Shown: in pieces, positions 1-7,894 of the stretch | Position numbering within the stretch: the first letter of the stretch is position 1 | Layout: each line of letters begins with the position of its first letter | Notes under the pieces: model-generated | Databases searched by the model: none | What the model saw: only the letters and a program-made list of their open reading frames with translations | What the model was told of the DNA's origin: nothing | From: Myxococcales bacterium 68-20 | Lineage (GTDB): Bacteria > Myxococcota_A > Polyangia > Polyangiales > Polyangiaceae | Assembly: GCA_001899635.1 (NCBI GenBank) | Contig: MKVQ01000043.1 | Coordinates: forward strand, 186,001 to 250,000 | Length of the DNA stretch: 64,000 bases | Direction: 5' to 3' | Made by a program: the position numbers and the translations under genes

Positions 1-1
1 C

Positions 2-232
2 GGCGGCATCGAAGCGCTCGACGTTCGGCGCACCGCGATGATGGCCTTCGCGGGCTTCGGCGCGGAATGGGAGGTCGGCCGCGCCTTTCGGATCGGCGCT
101 GACGCTCGCGTGGGCGGATCCATCGCGCGTCCGGCGTTCTTGATCGAGTCCGCCTCGGACGGCCAGCGCCTCCTTCATCGCCCCGCGGCTGTCAGGGGCG
201 AGGGCTCGTTGACGTTCGGAATGGTCTTCTGA
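2..232 (+). CDS. C-terminal end of an unidentified protein (partial)
   Basis: Only the last 76 codons lie in the window; the reading frame is open from base 2 and stops at 230-232. The visible tail has alternating short hydrophobic and glycine-rich stretches and ends in Met-Val-Phe. A terminal aromatic residue is typical of the last strand of outer-membrane beta-barrels, so a barrel-like surface protein is possible. Nothing more specific can be said, and the start is outside the window. Confidence 0.55.
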   Translation, partial: GGIEALDVRRTAMMAFAGFGAEWEVGRAFRIGADARVGGSIARPAFLIESASDGQRLLHRPAAVRGEGSLTFGMVF

Positions 233-490
233 AGGCTGGGCAGGACCGCGCCGGCGCCGCGGGTGCGAAAGGAGGCGCGCACGAAGCGACGCGCGGACGG
301 AGCGGACACGAGCGGGAGCTCGGACGAGCGCGACCGTTTCGTCCACGCAGCAGCGTGGTCGGACGCGCACGCCAGGCCGAGGGCCAGCTCACCAGCGGGA
401 TCGACGTCCTCAGGATCAGTGAGAGGTGCGAGGTGGACCGCCCGATCGAAGCTGTCGGAGAACGAATCATCCGAGACGCTCGCGGGCCGC

Positions 491-496
491 TAGACT
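491..496 (+). promoter_or_regulatory. -10-like hexamer (TAGACT) before the FAD oxidoreductase gene
   Basis: TAGACT lies 9 nt before the ATG at 506, and no Shine-Dalgarno sequence is visible between them. The arrangement suggests a transcript that starts at or next to the start codon. It is one of a series of similar sites in this window. Confidence 0.4.
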
Positions 497-505
497 CCCG
501 CCCCC

Positions 506-1597
506 ATGAAGTCGCTCGCGATCGTCGGTGGTGGATTGACCGGTCTCACGGTCGCGTTTCGTCGTGCGTGCGCCGGCGACCGGGTCACGCTGTTCGAGGC
601 CTCCTCCCGGCTCGGCGGTCAGCTCTGGACCACCCGCGAGGATGGATGGATCGTCGAGCTCGGCGCGGAGGGCTTCGTGGCGCGCAGCGAGGTCGTGCCT
701 CGCCTCGCACACGACCTCGGGATGACGGCCCCCGACGCACCGGGTGAGCGTGACCGCGGAGTCCCGTGGTCGATGCTGCTCTCTCAACACGCGACGACCT
801 CGTATCGCTTCGAAGGCGGCGTGCTCCGCGCGCTTGCGCCCGGTGAGGCGGCCGAAGCGCTCCGATTCCAGGTCGCGCCGTCGGATAAGGGCGCCGGCAT
901 CCGGACGTTCGTGGGAGGCATGCAGACGCTCGCCGACGCGCTCGCGGCGTCGCTCGGCGAGCGTGTCGACGTACGCCTCGGGCACGAGATCCGAACCCTC
1001 GAGCGGGACGGCGCGCGCGTGCGTCTCGACGGAGAGGCATTCGATGCCGTCGTCCTCGCGACGTCGAGCGCCGCCGCCGCGCGACTGGTCGCACCGCTCT
1101 TCGACGCGCCCGAGCTGAGCGAACTCGCGCAGGCCGAGACGCTCTCGAGCGTCACCGTCTCGCTCGGCTACGAGGCAGCGCAGATCGCTCACCCGCTCGA
1201 CGGCACGGGCTTCGTCGTCGGCGAGCCGTTCGAGGGCTTCCGCGCTTGCACCTTCACGTCGTCGAAGTTCGACCATCGCGCTCCGGACGGATACACGTCG
1301 CTGCGCGCGTTCTTCCGCCCCACCGCGGAGGAGCTCGCGAGCGACACGCCCTGGGCGGAGCGAGCAGCGCGGGTCCTCGCGCAGGTGCTCCCGATCGAAG
1401 GCGCGCCGCAGCGCACCTGGGTATCTCGCTGGCCGAACGCGCTTCCTGTCTTCGGGCCGGAGCATCGCGACACCGTCGCGCGCATCGAGGCAACGCTCGG
1501 CCCGTGGGCGATCCATCTCGCCGGCTCCGCGTTCCACGGCTCAGGAATCGACGCCGCCGTGCGATCCGCCGAAGCGCTCGCGGCCCGCCTCGATTGA
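506..1597 (+). CDS. hemG: Protoporphyrinogen oxidase-like FAD-dependent oxidoreductase
   Basis: This 363-residue flavoprotein belongs to the amine oxidase / protoporphyrinogen oxidase (HemY/PPO) superfamily. The Rossmann motif G-x-G-x-x-G is at residues 8-13, followed by the Glu-Ala-Ser FAD-ribose segment and an Arg-Leu-Gly-Gly stretch. The C-terminus carries the closing FAD motif (Gly-Ser-Ala-Phe-His-Gly-Ser-Gly-Ile) with the helix after it. PPO oxidises protoporphyrinogen IX to protoporphyrin IX in haem synthesis, and the C-terminal motif favours that assignment. The protein is about 90 residues shorter than typical HemY, and no other haem gene is adjacent, so a related flavin oxidase is possible. 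The ATG at 506 is preceded by a -10-like box rather than a ribosome site. Confidence 0.72.
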   Translation: MKSLAIVGGGLTGLTVAFRRACAGDRVTLFEASSRLGGQLWTTREDGWIVELGAEGFVARSEVVPRLAHDLGMTAPDAPGERDRGVPWSMLLSQHATTSYRFEGGVLRALAPGEAAEALRFQVAPSDKGAGIRTFVGGMQTLADALAASLGERVDVRLGHEIRTLERDGARVRLDGEAFDAVVLATSSAAAARLVAPLFDAPELSELAQAETLSSVTVSLGYEAAQIAHPLDGTGFVVGEPFEGFRACTFTSSKFDHRAPDGYTSLRAFFRPTAEELASDTPWAERAARVLAQVLPIEGAPQRTWVSRWPNALPVFGPEHRDTVARIEATLGPWAIHLAGSAFHGSGIDAAVRSAEALAARLD

Positions 1598-1651
1598 GCC
1601 CACGCTCTTCGAGCATCGTCCGTCCTGGGCCGATGCCGTTCGCGCGCCGCC

Positions 1652-2188
1652 GGCGATGAGAACACGGCGTCGTGCGACGCCTTCGTCTACTTCGACGCCG
1701 CCAATCCCGAGCGAAGGCTCGCGCCCGACGGCACGGTCAAGCTCGGCATCCCCCAGCACGACTTCGACGCCTGGAAGAGCTGGGAACGCGGAACCCCGGA
1801 GCTCGCCTTCGAGATCCTCTCGCCGAGCGACTCCCCGGAACGTTGGACCTTCGAGGAGAAGCTCCTCCGCTACCGCGCCCTCGGTGTGAGCGAGCTCGTC
1901 GTCTTCCACGTCGACGGCGCCCCCGGAACACGCCTTCGCGTCTGGGACCGCATCGACGGCGATCTCGTCGAGCGTGCCGTCACCGGCGAATCAACGCCCT
2001 GCCTCACCCTCGACGCCTTCCTCGTCGTCGCCCCGGTCGGAGATCTGCCCGCCTGCGTACGCCTCGCCAGCGACCCCGCCGGACGAGACCTCTTCCCCAC
2101 CGACGAAGAAGCCCGACGAGACGCCGAGGCACGTCTGCGCGACGCCGAGCGACGGATCGCCGAGCTCGAAGCGTCGCGCTCACGCTGA
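1652..2188 (+). pseudogene. 5'-truncated Uma2-family endonuclease
   Basis: The frame is open straight on from the oxidoreductase stop at 1597 and has no usable ATG or GTG before the conserved part. From 1652 the translation matches the core of Uma2 (DUF820, PD-(D/E)XK-like) proteins: an Asn-Thr-Ala-Ser-Cys-Asp segment, Ala-Pro-Asp, the Glu-Ile-Leu-Ser-Pro-Ser motif and a downstream Glu-Lys-Leu-Arg-Tyr. A charged C-terminal helix with repeated Glu-Ala-Arg follows, typical of multi-copy Uma2 proteins of Myxococcota. The N-terminal helical part, about 50-60 residues, is missing and replaced by the end of the neighbouring gene. An internal start at 1886 would make only 100 residues without the active-site region. 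I read it as a decayed copy. Confidence 0.7.
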
Positions 2189-2220
2189 GCGAGCACTTCG
2201 CCGTGTCGAATGGGACTCGT

Positions 2221-2745
2221 TCAGGCAGGCGAGCCGGCACCCAGCGCGGTGCGAAGACGCTGGACGGTGTCCGGTGTCAGCGAGCTCTGGATGAGGCGGG
2301 CGCCGGCGAAGCGCGCGAGCTCCCGCTCGAGCGCCTCGTCCTTCACATGGCTCACGAGCAGCGCGAGCGCCGAGACGCCGGGCGAAAGGGCTCCTTCGAG
2401 CTCCTTGATCGTCCCGTCCGGGATCCCGATGTCGATGAGCTTGGCCGACAGCGCGCCGAGCCCCGCGCTCACGGCGCCGCCGACGACGGTCCCGACCGGA
2501 CCGGCGATCAGCGTGCCGAGGAGCGCGCCCCAGAGACCGGAACGCGCGGCGCCTTCCGCGGGCTTCACGTCGATGGTCTCGGTGACGTTGCTCCGTCCCG
2601 CCTCGTCCTTGTCGAGGAAGACCGCATCGTGGAGCAGGATGCCTTGCTCGTTCTGGAGACGCTGGAACGCAAGGAACGCCTCACGCGACTTCAACGGCGA
2701 GTCGAAGGCAATGACGAGAAGATGATTCGGTTCCGTCTGGCTCAT
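2221..2745 (-). CDS. DUF1269-family glycine-zipper protein
   Basis: This 174-residue protein resembles the DUF1269 family. It has an N-terminal alpha/beta domain beginning with a hydrophobic strand, Leu-Leu-Val-Ile-Ala-Phe. A Gly/Ala-rich hydrophobic segment (Gly-Leu-Trp-Gly-Ala-Leu-Leu-Gly-Thr-Leu-Ile-Ala-Gly, then repeated Gly-x-x-x-Gly) could insert in or associate with membranes. The C-terminus contains the family-typical Leu-Ser-Pro-Gly-x-Ser-Ala-Leu, followed by charged helices. I start at the ATG at 2745; a GTG ten codons upstream (2775) is possible, but neither has a convincing ribosome site. The function of the family is unknown. Confidence 0.7.
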   Translation of the reverse strand: MSQTEPNHLLVIAFDSPLKSREAFLAFQRLQNEQGILLHDAVFLDKDEAGRSNVTETIDVKPAEGAARSGLWGALLGTLIAGPVGTVVGGAVSAGLGALSAKLIDIGIPDGTIKELEGALSPGVSALALLVSHVKDEALERELARFAGARLIQSSLTPDTVQRLRTALGAGSPA

Positions 2746-2959
2746 GCTCGCGACATCTTCGTCCTTCACTCCCACAATGCAAGTTCACGCGAACGAATTG
2801 GTTGGTGTTTCAACCTTCGAGAGCGCTCATCGGCGAAAAGCGATCTCGACTGCAACATCCAGTGCAACGCCGTGCATGGATCGGTCATCGAACGAGCGAC
2901 GCGCTCGACGATGGTGACGCCTCGCTTCACCGCGAGCCCGGCGCAGAGGACGTGACGGC

Positions 2960-3607
2960 TCAGCGCACGAAGGCAACCCACCAGGGAGTTCGCTTCTGGA
3001 CCGGATGCATCGCGTGCCAGAGGTCGGTGGGAAGAAACAGCGTGTGATTGCAGTACTGGCAGTCGACGAGGCGGGGCGTGCCGTCGGTGAGCTTCAAGTT
3101 CGCTCCGCACTCGGGACACGCGAAGCTCACCGCGCGAGTCTGCGCCGGAGGTGGAACGATGACCGGCTCGAAGAACTGCTGAAGGTCCGGATACTCGGAG
3201 CGAAGCCACGCCGGTGCGGGGAAGCTCGGCGTCGTGAACGCACACCCGCTGCACGGGGTCGGACCTTCCGTGCCGATGGGACGAAGATCGAGACGGAGCG
3301 GGCTACGGCACTGCACGCAGCTCGGGTGCTCCGCGACGAAGCGCGCATAGAGGGGGAGCTCGCTCGTCAGTGCTCCCGCGAGAGCGAGCCGGACCGGGTT
3401 CTTGCTCGGGATCGCGGAGTGAAGGCGAAAAAAGAGCCCCGACCAGAAATGCAGCGGGACGGGGACGGTGCTCCTGCACGCCTTGCATGTGAGCTCAGCT
3501 CGAAGCCCATGGACCACCATGGGGCTCCCGCACTCGGGGCACTCCGTCCGGGCGTAGATCGCTGCAGTGACCACGGTCGGCGCGTCGCTCTTCGAGAACC
3601 ACGACAT
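2960..3607 (-). CDS. Hypothetical protein with three zinc-ribbon-like motifs
   Basis: This 215-residue protein has three Cys-x2-Cys pairs, each matched by another Cys-x2-Cys 14-25 residues later: near residue 23 (Cys-Pro-Glu-Cys), in the middle (Cys-Val-Gln-Cys ... Cys-Ser-Gly-Cys) and near the C-terminus (Cys-Pro-Glu-Cys ... Cys-Gln-Tyr-Cys). These look like zinc ribbons or rubredoxin-like knuckles, suggesting a structural metal-binding or nucleic-acid/protein-binding role. There is no signal peptide or membrane segment. The start at 3607 is chosen because a TATAGT hexamer lies just upstream and the residues before it are low-complexity. I do not recognise a specific family. Confidence 0.7.
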   Translation of the reverse strand: MSWFSKSDAPTVVTAAIYARTECPECGSPMVVHGLRAELTCKACRSTVPVPLHFWSGLFFRLHSAIPSKNPVRLALAGALTSELPLYARFVAEHPSCVQCRSPLRLDLRPIGTEGPTPCSGCAFTTPSFPAPAWLRSEYPDLQQFFEPVIVPPPAQTRAVSFACPECGANLKLTDGTPRLVDCQYCNHTLFLPTDLWHAMHPVQKRTPWWVAFVR

Positions 3608-3614
3608 GGCCGCA

Positions 3615-3620
3615 ACTATA
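3615..3620 (-). promoter_or_regulatory. -10-like hexamer (TATAGT) before the zinc-ribbon gene
   Basis: Read on the minus strand, TATAGT lies 7 nt before the ATG at 3607 with no Shine-Dalgarno between. It differs from the -10 consensus at one base and is among the best candidates for a leaderless start in the window. Confidence 0.45.
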
Positions 3621-3812
3621 CGCGAGCGAGCTTCGGGCCGGCGCGATCGCGGCGTGCTTCCGTCCTTTCCTGCACGAGCGACGTCGAACGAGGACGGGCC
3701 CGGCGCTCCTCGATTCGTGACCAACGCCGCGAATCGCCTCCACGCCGAACCAGCTCGGAGTCGGCGCCGTGAGCGGCGACGCTCGACACTACCGAGCGGT
3801 GCTCACTTGCAT

Positions 3813-3865
3813 TGACCTCCGATTCACGCCCGCCCGTTGGGCGAGCGGGCGTGAATCTCCGGTCA
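3813..3865 (-). terminator. Large hairpin downstream of the PPOX-fold gene
   Basis: Two 21-nt arms (3813-3833 and 3845-3865) pair with only a 3-nt internal mismatch: TGACC-tcc-GATTCACGCCCGC against its complement, around an 11-nt loop. The 13-bp inner stem is perfect. It lies about 60 nt past the stop of the minus-strand gene above it. There is no T-tract, so it could be a terminator, an RNA 3'-end stabiliser or an intergenic repeat. Confidence 0.5.
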
Positions 3866-3907
3866 AAGCGAGTTCGTGTGAGCCGACCGCTTCGAACTTT
3901 CAGGATC

Positions 3908-3926
3908 GGCGCAACTGAGTTGCGCC
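3908..3926 (-). terminator. Short palindrome at the PPOX-fold gene stop
   Basis: GGCGCAACT-G-AGTTGCGCC is a perfect 9-bp inverted repeat with a 1-nt centre, abutting the TAA stop codon at 3927-3929. A hairpin with so small a loop must open slightly. It could act with the larger hairpin beyond it, or be an operator-like palindrome. Confidence 0.35.
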
Positions 3927-4445
3927 TTAGCTGTGGTGGGCGACGAGCTCGCCGCCTTCGCCGACCTTCACACGCCCGTGCTGGCCTTCGACGTACGGCA
4001 TCTCGTGCTTCGTGAGGAGCGCCTTCGCCGCCTTGAACGCGAAGCGAATGCCTATGGCACCCGCGTTGTCCCAGAACTCGGCGTCGGTCACGGTCACGCG
4101 GATGAGCACGATCGACGGGTCGTCCTTGCCCTTGGTGAACCAGAGCTTCCAGGACGGCCGCCAGAGCTCGTGGATCTTGGAACGGTCGTCGACCAGCTCG
4201 GCGGTTCCGCTGAGCGCCACGAAGCGCCTGCGGGACTGGAACGTCACCGATACCCGGGTGTCTCGCCGGATCTCGTCCGACTTCGGTGAGCTTTGTGCGG
4301 TCGCGAACCAGATGGTGTTCGACCCCTCGACCGCCGCAATCGACATCGGACGGCCGTGCTCGCGGTCGTCGTAGTGCGTGATGAGCATCCCGGTATCGAA
4401 CGACTCGAGGAGCGACTTCAGATGCGTCTTCGTGCTCTCACCCAT
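3927..4445 (-). CDS. Pyridoxamine 5'-phosphate oxidase-fold protein (general stress protein 26-like)
   Basis: This 172-residue protein has the split-barrel flavin-binding fold of the PPOX / general stress protein 26 family. Visible family features are the early segment on a Gly-Met-Leu-Ile-Thr strand followed by Gly-Arg-Pro-Met, the strand Ile-Trp-Phe-Ala-Thr, the Ser-x-Lys-x-x-Glu-Ile-Arg helix, and Val-Ser-Val-Thr-Phe then Ala-Leu-Ser-Gly-Thr-Ala. Such proteins usually bind FMN or F420-type cofactors; the substrate is unknown. The ATG at 4445 is preceded by GAGGA at 5-nt spacing, which fixes the start. Confidence 0.75.
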   Translation of the reverse strand: MGESTKTHLKSLLESFDTGMLITHYDDREHGRPMSIAAVEGSNTIWFATAQSSPKSDEIRRDTRVSVTFQSRRRFVALSGTAELVDDRSKIHELWRPSWKLWFTKGKDDPSIVLIRVTVTDAEFWDNAGAIGIRFAFKAAKALLTKHEMPYVEGQHGRVKVGEGGELVAHHS

Positions 4446-4788
4446 GAGGTTCCTCGCTGGCTCACTGAGCTGATGTGATGCGCACCCCTGATGCGCAGAC
4501 GGACCGCTCGAGGAGGTGCGAGAGACGTGCCGCAGGTCGCGGCCAAGCACGACGAACGCATGGCCGGCCTCGGCCTTGGCCCGTCGCTCGGCTACGCCGG
4601 GAGCGCAGGTGATGGCGGCGCTGTTCGGACGAGCTCATCGCCGCGCGCTCGTGACGAGGCAGGCGAGCCGGGCGAGGCGCGCGCGCTCGGCGAGCTAAGG
4701 GAGGTGCGCGTCGACGCCGAGGTGCACGCGACGAGCCCGATGGCGGATCGGCGCTATCGCCATGGCGCCATGCGTGGGAGCTCGACGG
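4446..4788. other. Non-coding gap of about 340 bp
   Basis: No convincing gene was found. The open frames here are Arg/Ala-rich, as expected from GC-rich non-coding sequence. The segment just right of 4445 should hold the promoter of the PPOX-fold gene. I see no strong hairpin near the RCC1 gene stop at 4789. Confidence 0.4.
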
Positions 4789-6261
4789 TCAGAGATCGTC
4801 GACCCGGCGCGGAATCGACGACGATGACGACGACTTGCCGGCCTCGCCGATCGGCCCTTGGCCCCAGCAGCGAACGTCGCGATCGCCGATGACGACGCAG
4901 GCGCTCGACTCGCCGACCGCGAGGAGACGCGCGCCCTCGAGATCGACCTTCGCGGGTGCGAGCGCGCTCGCGATGGGAGCGGCGACGGCGCGCGCCGCGC
5001 TCGTGCCATCGCCGAGGACGGAGCCGGTACCGGTTCCCCAGCAGTACACCTTGCCGCCAGCGCCCGCCTCGGTCAGCGCGCACGCGTAGCCGTTGCCGAC
5101 GCCGACGTCGATCACGCGGGCGAGCGCCTGGCCCCCGCTGACCTTGACGTCGAGCGACGCGTCCTGCTGCGAGCCTCCGACCGGATCTTTGCCCGACTGC
5201 CCGAGGTTGTTCTGGCCCCAGCATCGCACGCGGCCCATCCCAGTCACCGCGCAGCTCGACGTATCCCCGGTGGAGACTCCGAGGAGGCCGGTCCCGTCGG
5301 GAACGGAGACGAGCCTCGGCCGCCCGTCCGTCACTGCGACGCCGCTCCCGATGCCGAGCTTGCCGCTGGCGTTGTCGCCCCAGCACGCGACGGTGTTGTT
5401 CTGGAGCGCGCCACACCCGTGATGGCGTCCGAGCGAGACGGTCTTCACGCCGAGCAAACGATCGTCGGCCGGTGCTGGCTGACCGCCGACCGCGAGCACG
5501 GGCTTGGGCGCGATCGCGTCCGACTGGCTCGGATTGCCGCGACCGAGCGGGCCGTTCGGGCCGCCGGAGACGTAGCCCCATGTCAGCACGGCGCCGTTGA
5601 TGACGGCGGCCGAGTGGGCGACCCCGCCGGAGACGCGCCCGATCCCGGCCAGGTTGCTCGGTCCCGTGAGCTTCGGACCAGCGGCGCTCGAGTCCTTCAC
5701 GATCCTCGCGAACGGCGTGACCTGCGTGTCCTGGCCGTTGTTGCGGGTGAAGTCGCCGAGCTGGTACTCGTTGTTGAAGCCCCAGCATGCGAAGTTGCCC
5801 GAGAGGAGCCGCGCGCATGCGTGCCGGTAGGACGCCGCGACTTCGGCAACGCCCGTGAGAAAGCCGCCGCCGTCATCCGCACGGATCGGGATGGGGCTCG
5901 GCTTCGGCGTCGACGTCGAGCCACCGCCGGCAAGGAGGTAGCTGCCCCAGCAGCGCATCACGCCCTTCTCGAACACCACGCACGCGACGTTCTCCCCGAC
6001 CGCGATCGACTCGACCTTCGCGTCATTCGCTCCGGCCTCGCTCGCGCTCGCGTCCTTGGTCGCGGCGTCCGGCGCCTTGCCGCCGTCCGGAAGCGTGACG
6101 TCGTCGTCGTCGTCATCCGACGCGCCGCCGCCCGGCCGCGAGCCGGGGTCGTCCGGCGTGTGCGTGCCGTCGCCGGCGTCTCCGTCTCCGCTATCGGCGA
6201 TCCGGAGCGATGCGCAGCCGCCGAGGAGCAGCACGACCGAAAGCGAAAGCACGTAGCGCAT
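4789..6261 (-). CDS. RCC1-repeat lipoprotein
   Basis: This 490-residue secreted lipoprotein has a signal peptide ending in Leu-Leu-Gly-Gly-Cys, with the lipidated Cys at residue 16. A long Asp/Gly/Pro-rich linker with a run of consecutive Asp residues follows. The rest is a string of RCC1/BNR-type blades, each with a variant of Cys-x-Val/Leu-x6-8-Cys-Trp-Gly and a Gly-rich turn, enough for a seven-bladed beta-propeller. The paired Cys in each blade suggests disulfides outside the cytoplasm. RCC1-like lipoproteins of this build are common in Myxococcota, and their ligands are unknown. A -10-like box lies 8 nt before the ATG. Confidence 0.82.
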   Translation of the reverse strand: MRYVLSLSVVLLLGGCASLRIADSGDGDAGDGTHTPDDPGSRPGGGASDDDDDDVTLPDGGKAPDAATKDASASEAGANDAKVESIAVGENVACVVFEKGVMRCWGSYLLAGGGSTSTPKPSPIPIRADDGGGFLTGVAEVAASYRHACARLLSGNFACWGFNNEYQLGDFTRNNGQDTQVTPFARIVKDSSAAGPKLTGPSNLAGIGRVSGGVAHSAAVINGAVLTWGYVSGGPNGPLGRGNPSQSDAIAPKPVLAVGGQPAPADDRLLGVKTVSLGRHHGCGALQNNTVACWGDNASGKLGIGSGVAVTDGRPRLVSVPDGTGLLGVSTGDTSSCAVTGMGRVRCWGQNNLGQSGKDPVGGSQQDASLDVKVSGGQALARVIDVGVGNGYACALTEAGAGGKVYCWGTGTGSVLGDGTSAARAVAAPIASALAPAKVDLEGARLLAVGESSACVVIGDRDVRCWGQGPIGEAGKSSSSSSIPRRVDDL

Positions 6262-6269
6262 GCTCGATC

Positions 6270-6275
6270 AGCATA
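6270..6275 (-). promoter_or_regulatory. -10-like hexamer (TATGCT) before the RCC1 lipoprotein gene
   Basis: On the minus strand TATGCT sits 8 nt before the ATG at 6261, without a ribosome site between. It lies in the divergent interval shared with the monooxygenase gene at 6404. Confidence 0.42.
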
Positions 6276-6403
6276 GCGCGTCCATTGCCAGGTGACGCAC
6301 GCGCCTTCCGCGATGGGTGAAAAGGTGGGAGCATCGTGGCGGTCGAACCGGCCGCAGCACCGCGAACGACCACGAAGAATACAGAAGAAGACGAAGAAGA
6401 AAG

Positions 6404-7870
6404 ATGGAGCCCGAAGCGCTCGACGTCGTGATTGTCGGTGCCGGCCTCTCCGGCATCAGCGCCGCCTATCACCTGCAGACGCACCTACCGGAGAAGTCGT
6501 ACGCGATCCTCGAAGCCCGCGAGGACCTCGGCGGGACGTGGGACCTCTTTCGCTACCCCGGGATCCGCTCCGACTCGGACATGTACACGCTCGGCTACTC
6601 GTTCCGGCCGTGGACGAGCCCGAAGGCGATCGCGGACGGCCCGTCGATCCTCGCGTACATCCGCGACACCGCACGGACGTACGGCATCGACCGGCACATC
6701 CGCTACCGGAAGCGCGTGGAGCGCGCGCGGTGGTCGAGCGAGCAGGACCGGTGGGAGATCGAAGCGCGCGATGCTGCGAGCGGTGAGCTCGTACGGTACT
6801 CCGCTCGGTTCCTCTTCGTGTGCGCCGGCTATTACGACTACGACGAGGGCTACACCCCCGACTTCCCCGGCCGCGAGAAGTTCCGCGGGCGCCTCGTCCA
6901 TCCGCAGAAGTGGACGCCCGACATCGACTACGACGGCAAGCGTGTCGTCGTGATCGGCAGCGGCGCGACCGCGGTCACCCTCGTCCCCGAGCTCGCGAAG
7001 CGCGCGGCGCACGTGACGATGCTTCAGCGCTCGCCGACGTACATCGTCTCGATGCCGGCCGAGGATCCGATCGCCGACCTTCTGCGCGAGCGACTCTCGA
7101 GCCACACGGCCTACGGCATCACCCGCTGGAAGAACGTCCTCCTCGGGATGGGCTTCTACAACTTCTGCCGGAAGGCGCCGGGGATCGCGAAGCGGCTCCT
7201 CGTCTATCAGATGAAGCGCCGCGCCCGGCACGTGCCGGACGCCGAGACCCACTTCACCCCCGCGTACGATCCCTGGGACCAGCGCCTGTGCCTCGTTCCG
7301 GACGGCGATCTCTTCGCTGCGCTCCGCCATGGGACCGCGTCGGTCGTCACCGACCACATCGAGTCGCTCACCGAGGGAGGGATCCGCCTCCGCTCCGGGC
7401 AGGAGCTCGAGGCCGATCTGATCGTCAGCGCCACGGGCCTACGGCTCAAGTTCCTCGGCGGAATGCAGCTCGAGGTCGACGGCACGCCCGTCGAGCCATC
7501 CGAGCGCTTGGTCTACAAGGGCTCGATGCTCGACAGCGTGCCGAACCTCGCCTTCGCGATCGGCTACACGAACGCGTCCTGGACGCTGAAGTGCGACCTC
7601 ACGAGCGAGTACGTCTGCCGCCTGCTCCGCTACATGGACGAGCAGGGCTACACGAGCGGCGCACCGCGCAGGAACGATTCGTCGCTCGAGGAGGAGCCGC
7701 TCATCGACTTCTCCTCCGGCTACGTCCGCCGCGCCCTCGGCGCGATGCCGAAGCAGGGCTCCCGGACGCCGTGGAAGCTCCATCAGAACTACGCGCGCGA
7801 CATCGCGCTCTTCCGCCGCGGAAAGATCGCCGACAGCACGATGGAGTTCACGCGACGCGGGCACCGGTAG
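6404..7870 (+). CDS. Flavin-containing / Baeyer-Villiger-type monooxygenase
   Basis: This 488-residue NAD(P)H- and FAD-dependent monooxygenase has a first Rossmann motif Gly-Ala-Gly-Leu-Ser-Gly at residues 12-17. The Gly-Gly-Thr-Trp segment with Tyr-Pro-Gly and Asp-Ser-Asp downstream is typical of class B monooxygenases. The Baeyer-Villiger fingerprint F-x-G-x3-H-x3-W-x-D is at about 160-173, and a second (NADPH) Rossmann motif Gly-Ser-Gly-Ala-Thr-Ala is at about 184. The likely reaction is oxygen insertion into a ketone, or N/S-oxidation; the substrate is unknown. The length is normal for the group. The ATG at 6404 follows a purine-rich GAAGAAAG stretch and is preferred over upstream starts that would add an Arg-rich tail. 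Confidence 0.85.
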   Translation: MEPEALDVVIVGAGLSGISAAYHLQTHLPEKSYAILEAREDLGGTWDLFRYPGIRSDSDMYTLGYSFRPWTSPKAIADGPSILAYIRDTARTYGIDRHIRYRKRVERARWSSEQDRWEIEARDAASGELVRYSARFLFVCAGYYDYDEGYTPDFPGREKFRGRLVHPQKWTPDIDYDGKRVVVIGSGATAVTLVPELAKRAAHVTMLQRSPTYIVSMPAEDPIADLLRERLSSHTAYGITRWKNVLLGMGFYNFCRKAPGIAKRLLVYQMKRRARHVPDAETHFTPAYDPWDQRLCLVPDGDLFAALRHGTASVVTDHIESLTEGGIRLRSGQELEADLIVSATGLRLKFLGGMQLEVDGTPVEPSERLVYKGSMLDSVPNLAFAIGYTNASWTLKCDLTSEYVCRLLRYMDEQGYTSGAPRRNDSSLEEEPLIDFSSGYVRRALGAMPKQGSRTPWKLHQNYARDIALFRRGKIADSTMEFTRRGHR

Positions 7871-7894
7871 CCCGCGTCGCGTGTCGCGCCCTCG

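Larger units (their letters stand above)
3608..3926. other. Non-coding gap holding two palindromes
   Basis: This stretch separates two minus-strand genes. It holds the zinc-ribbon gene promoter at its left end and two strong inverted repeats towards its right end, listed separately. No convincing gene is seen on either strand. Confidence 0.5.

Noticed and set aside
467-1537. Long open frame on the minus strand opposite the oxidoreductase gene
   Set aside because: It is Arg/Glu-rich with no family resemblance and lies entirely antisense to a gene with clear motifs; such frames are a by-product of high GC.
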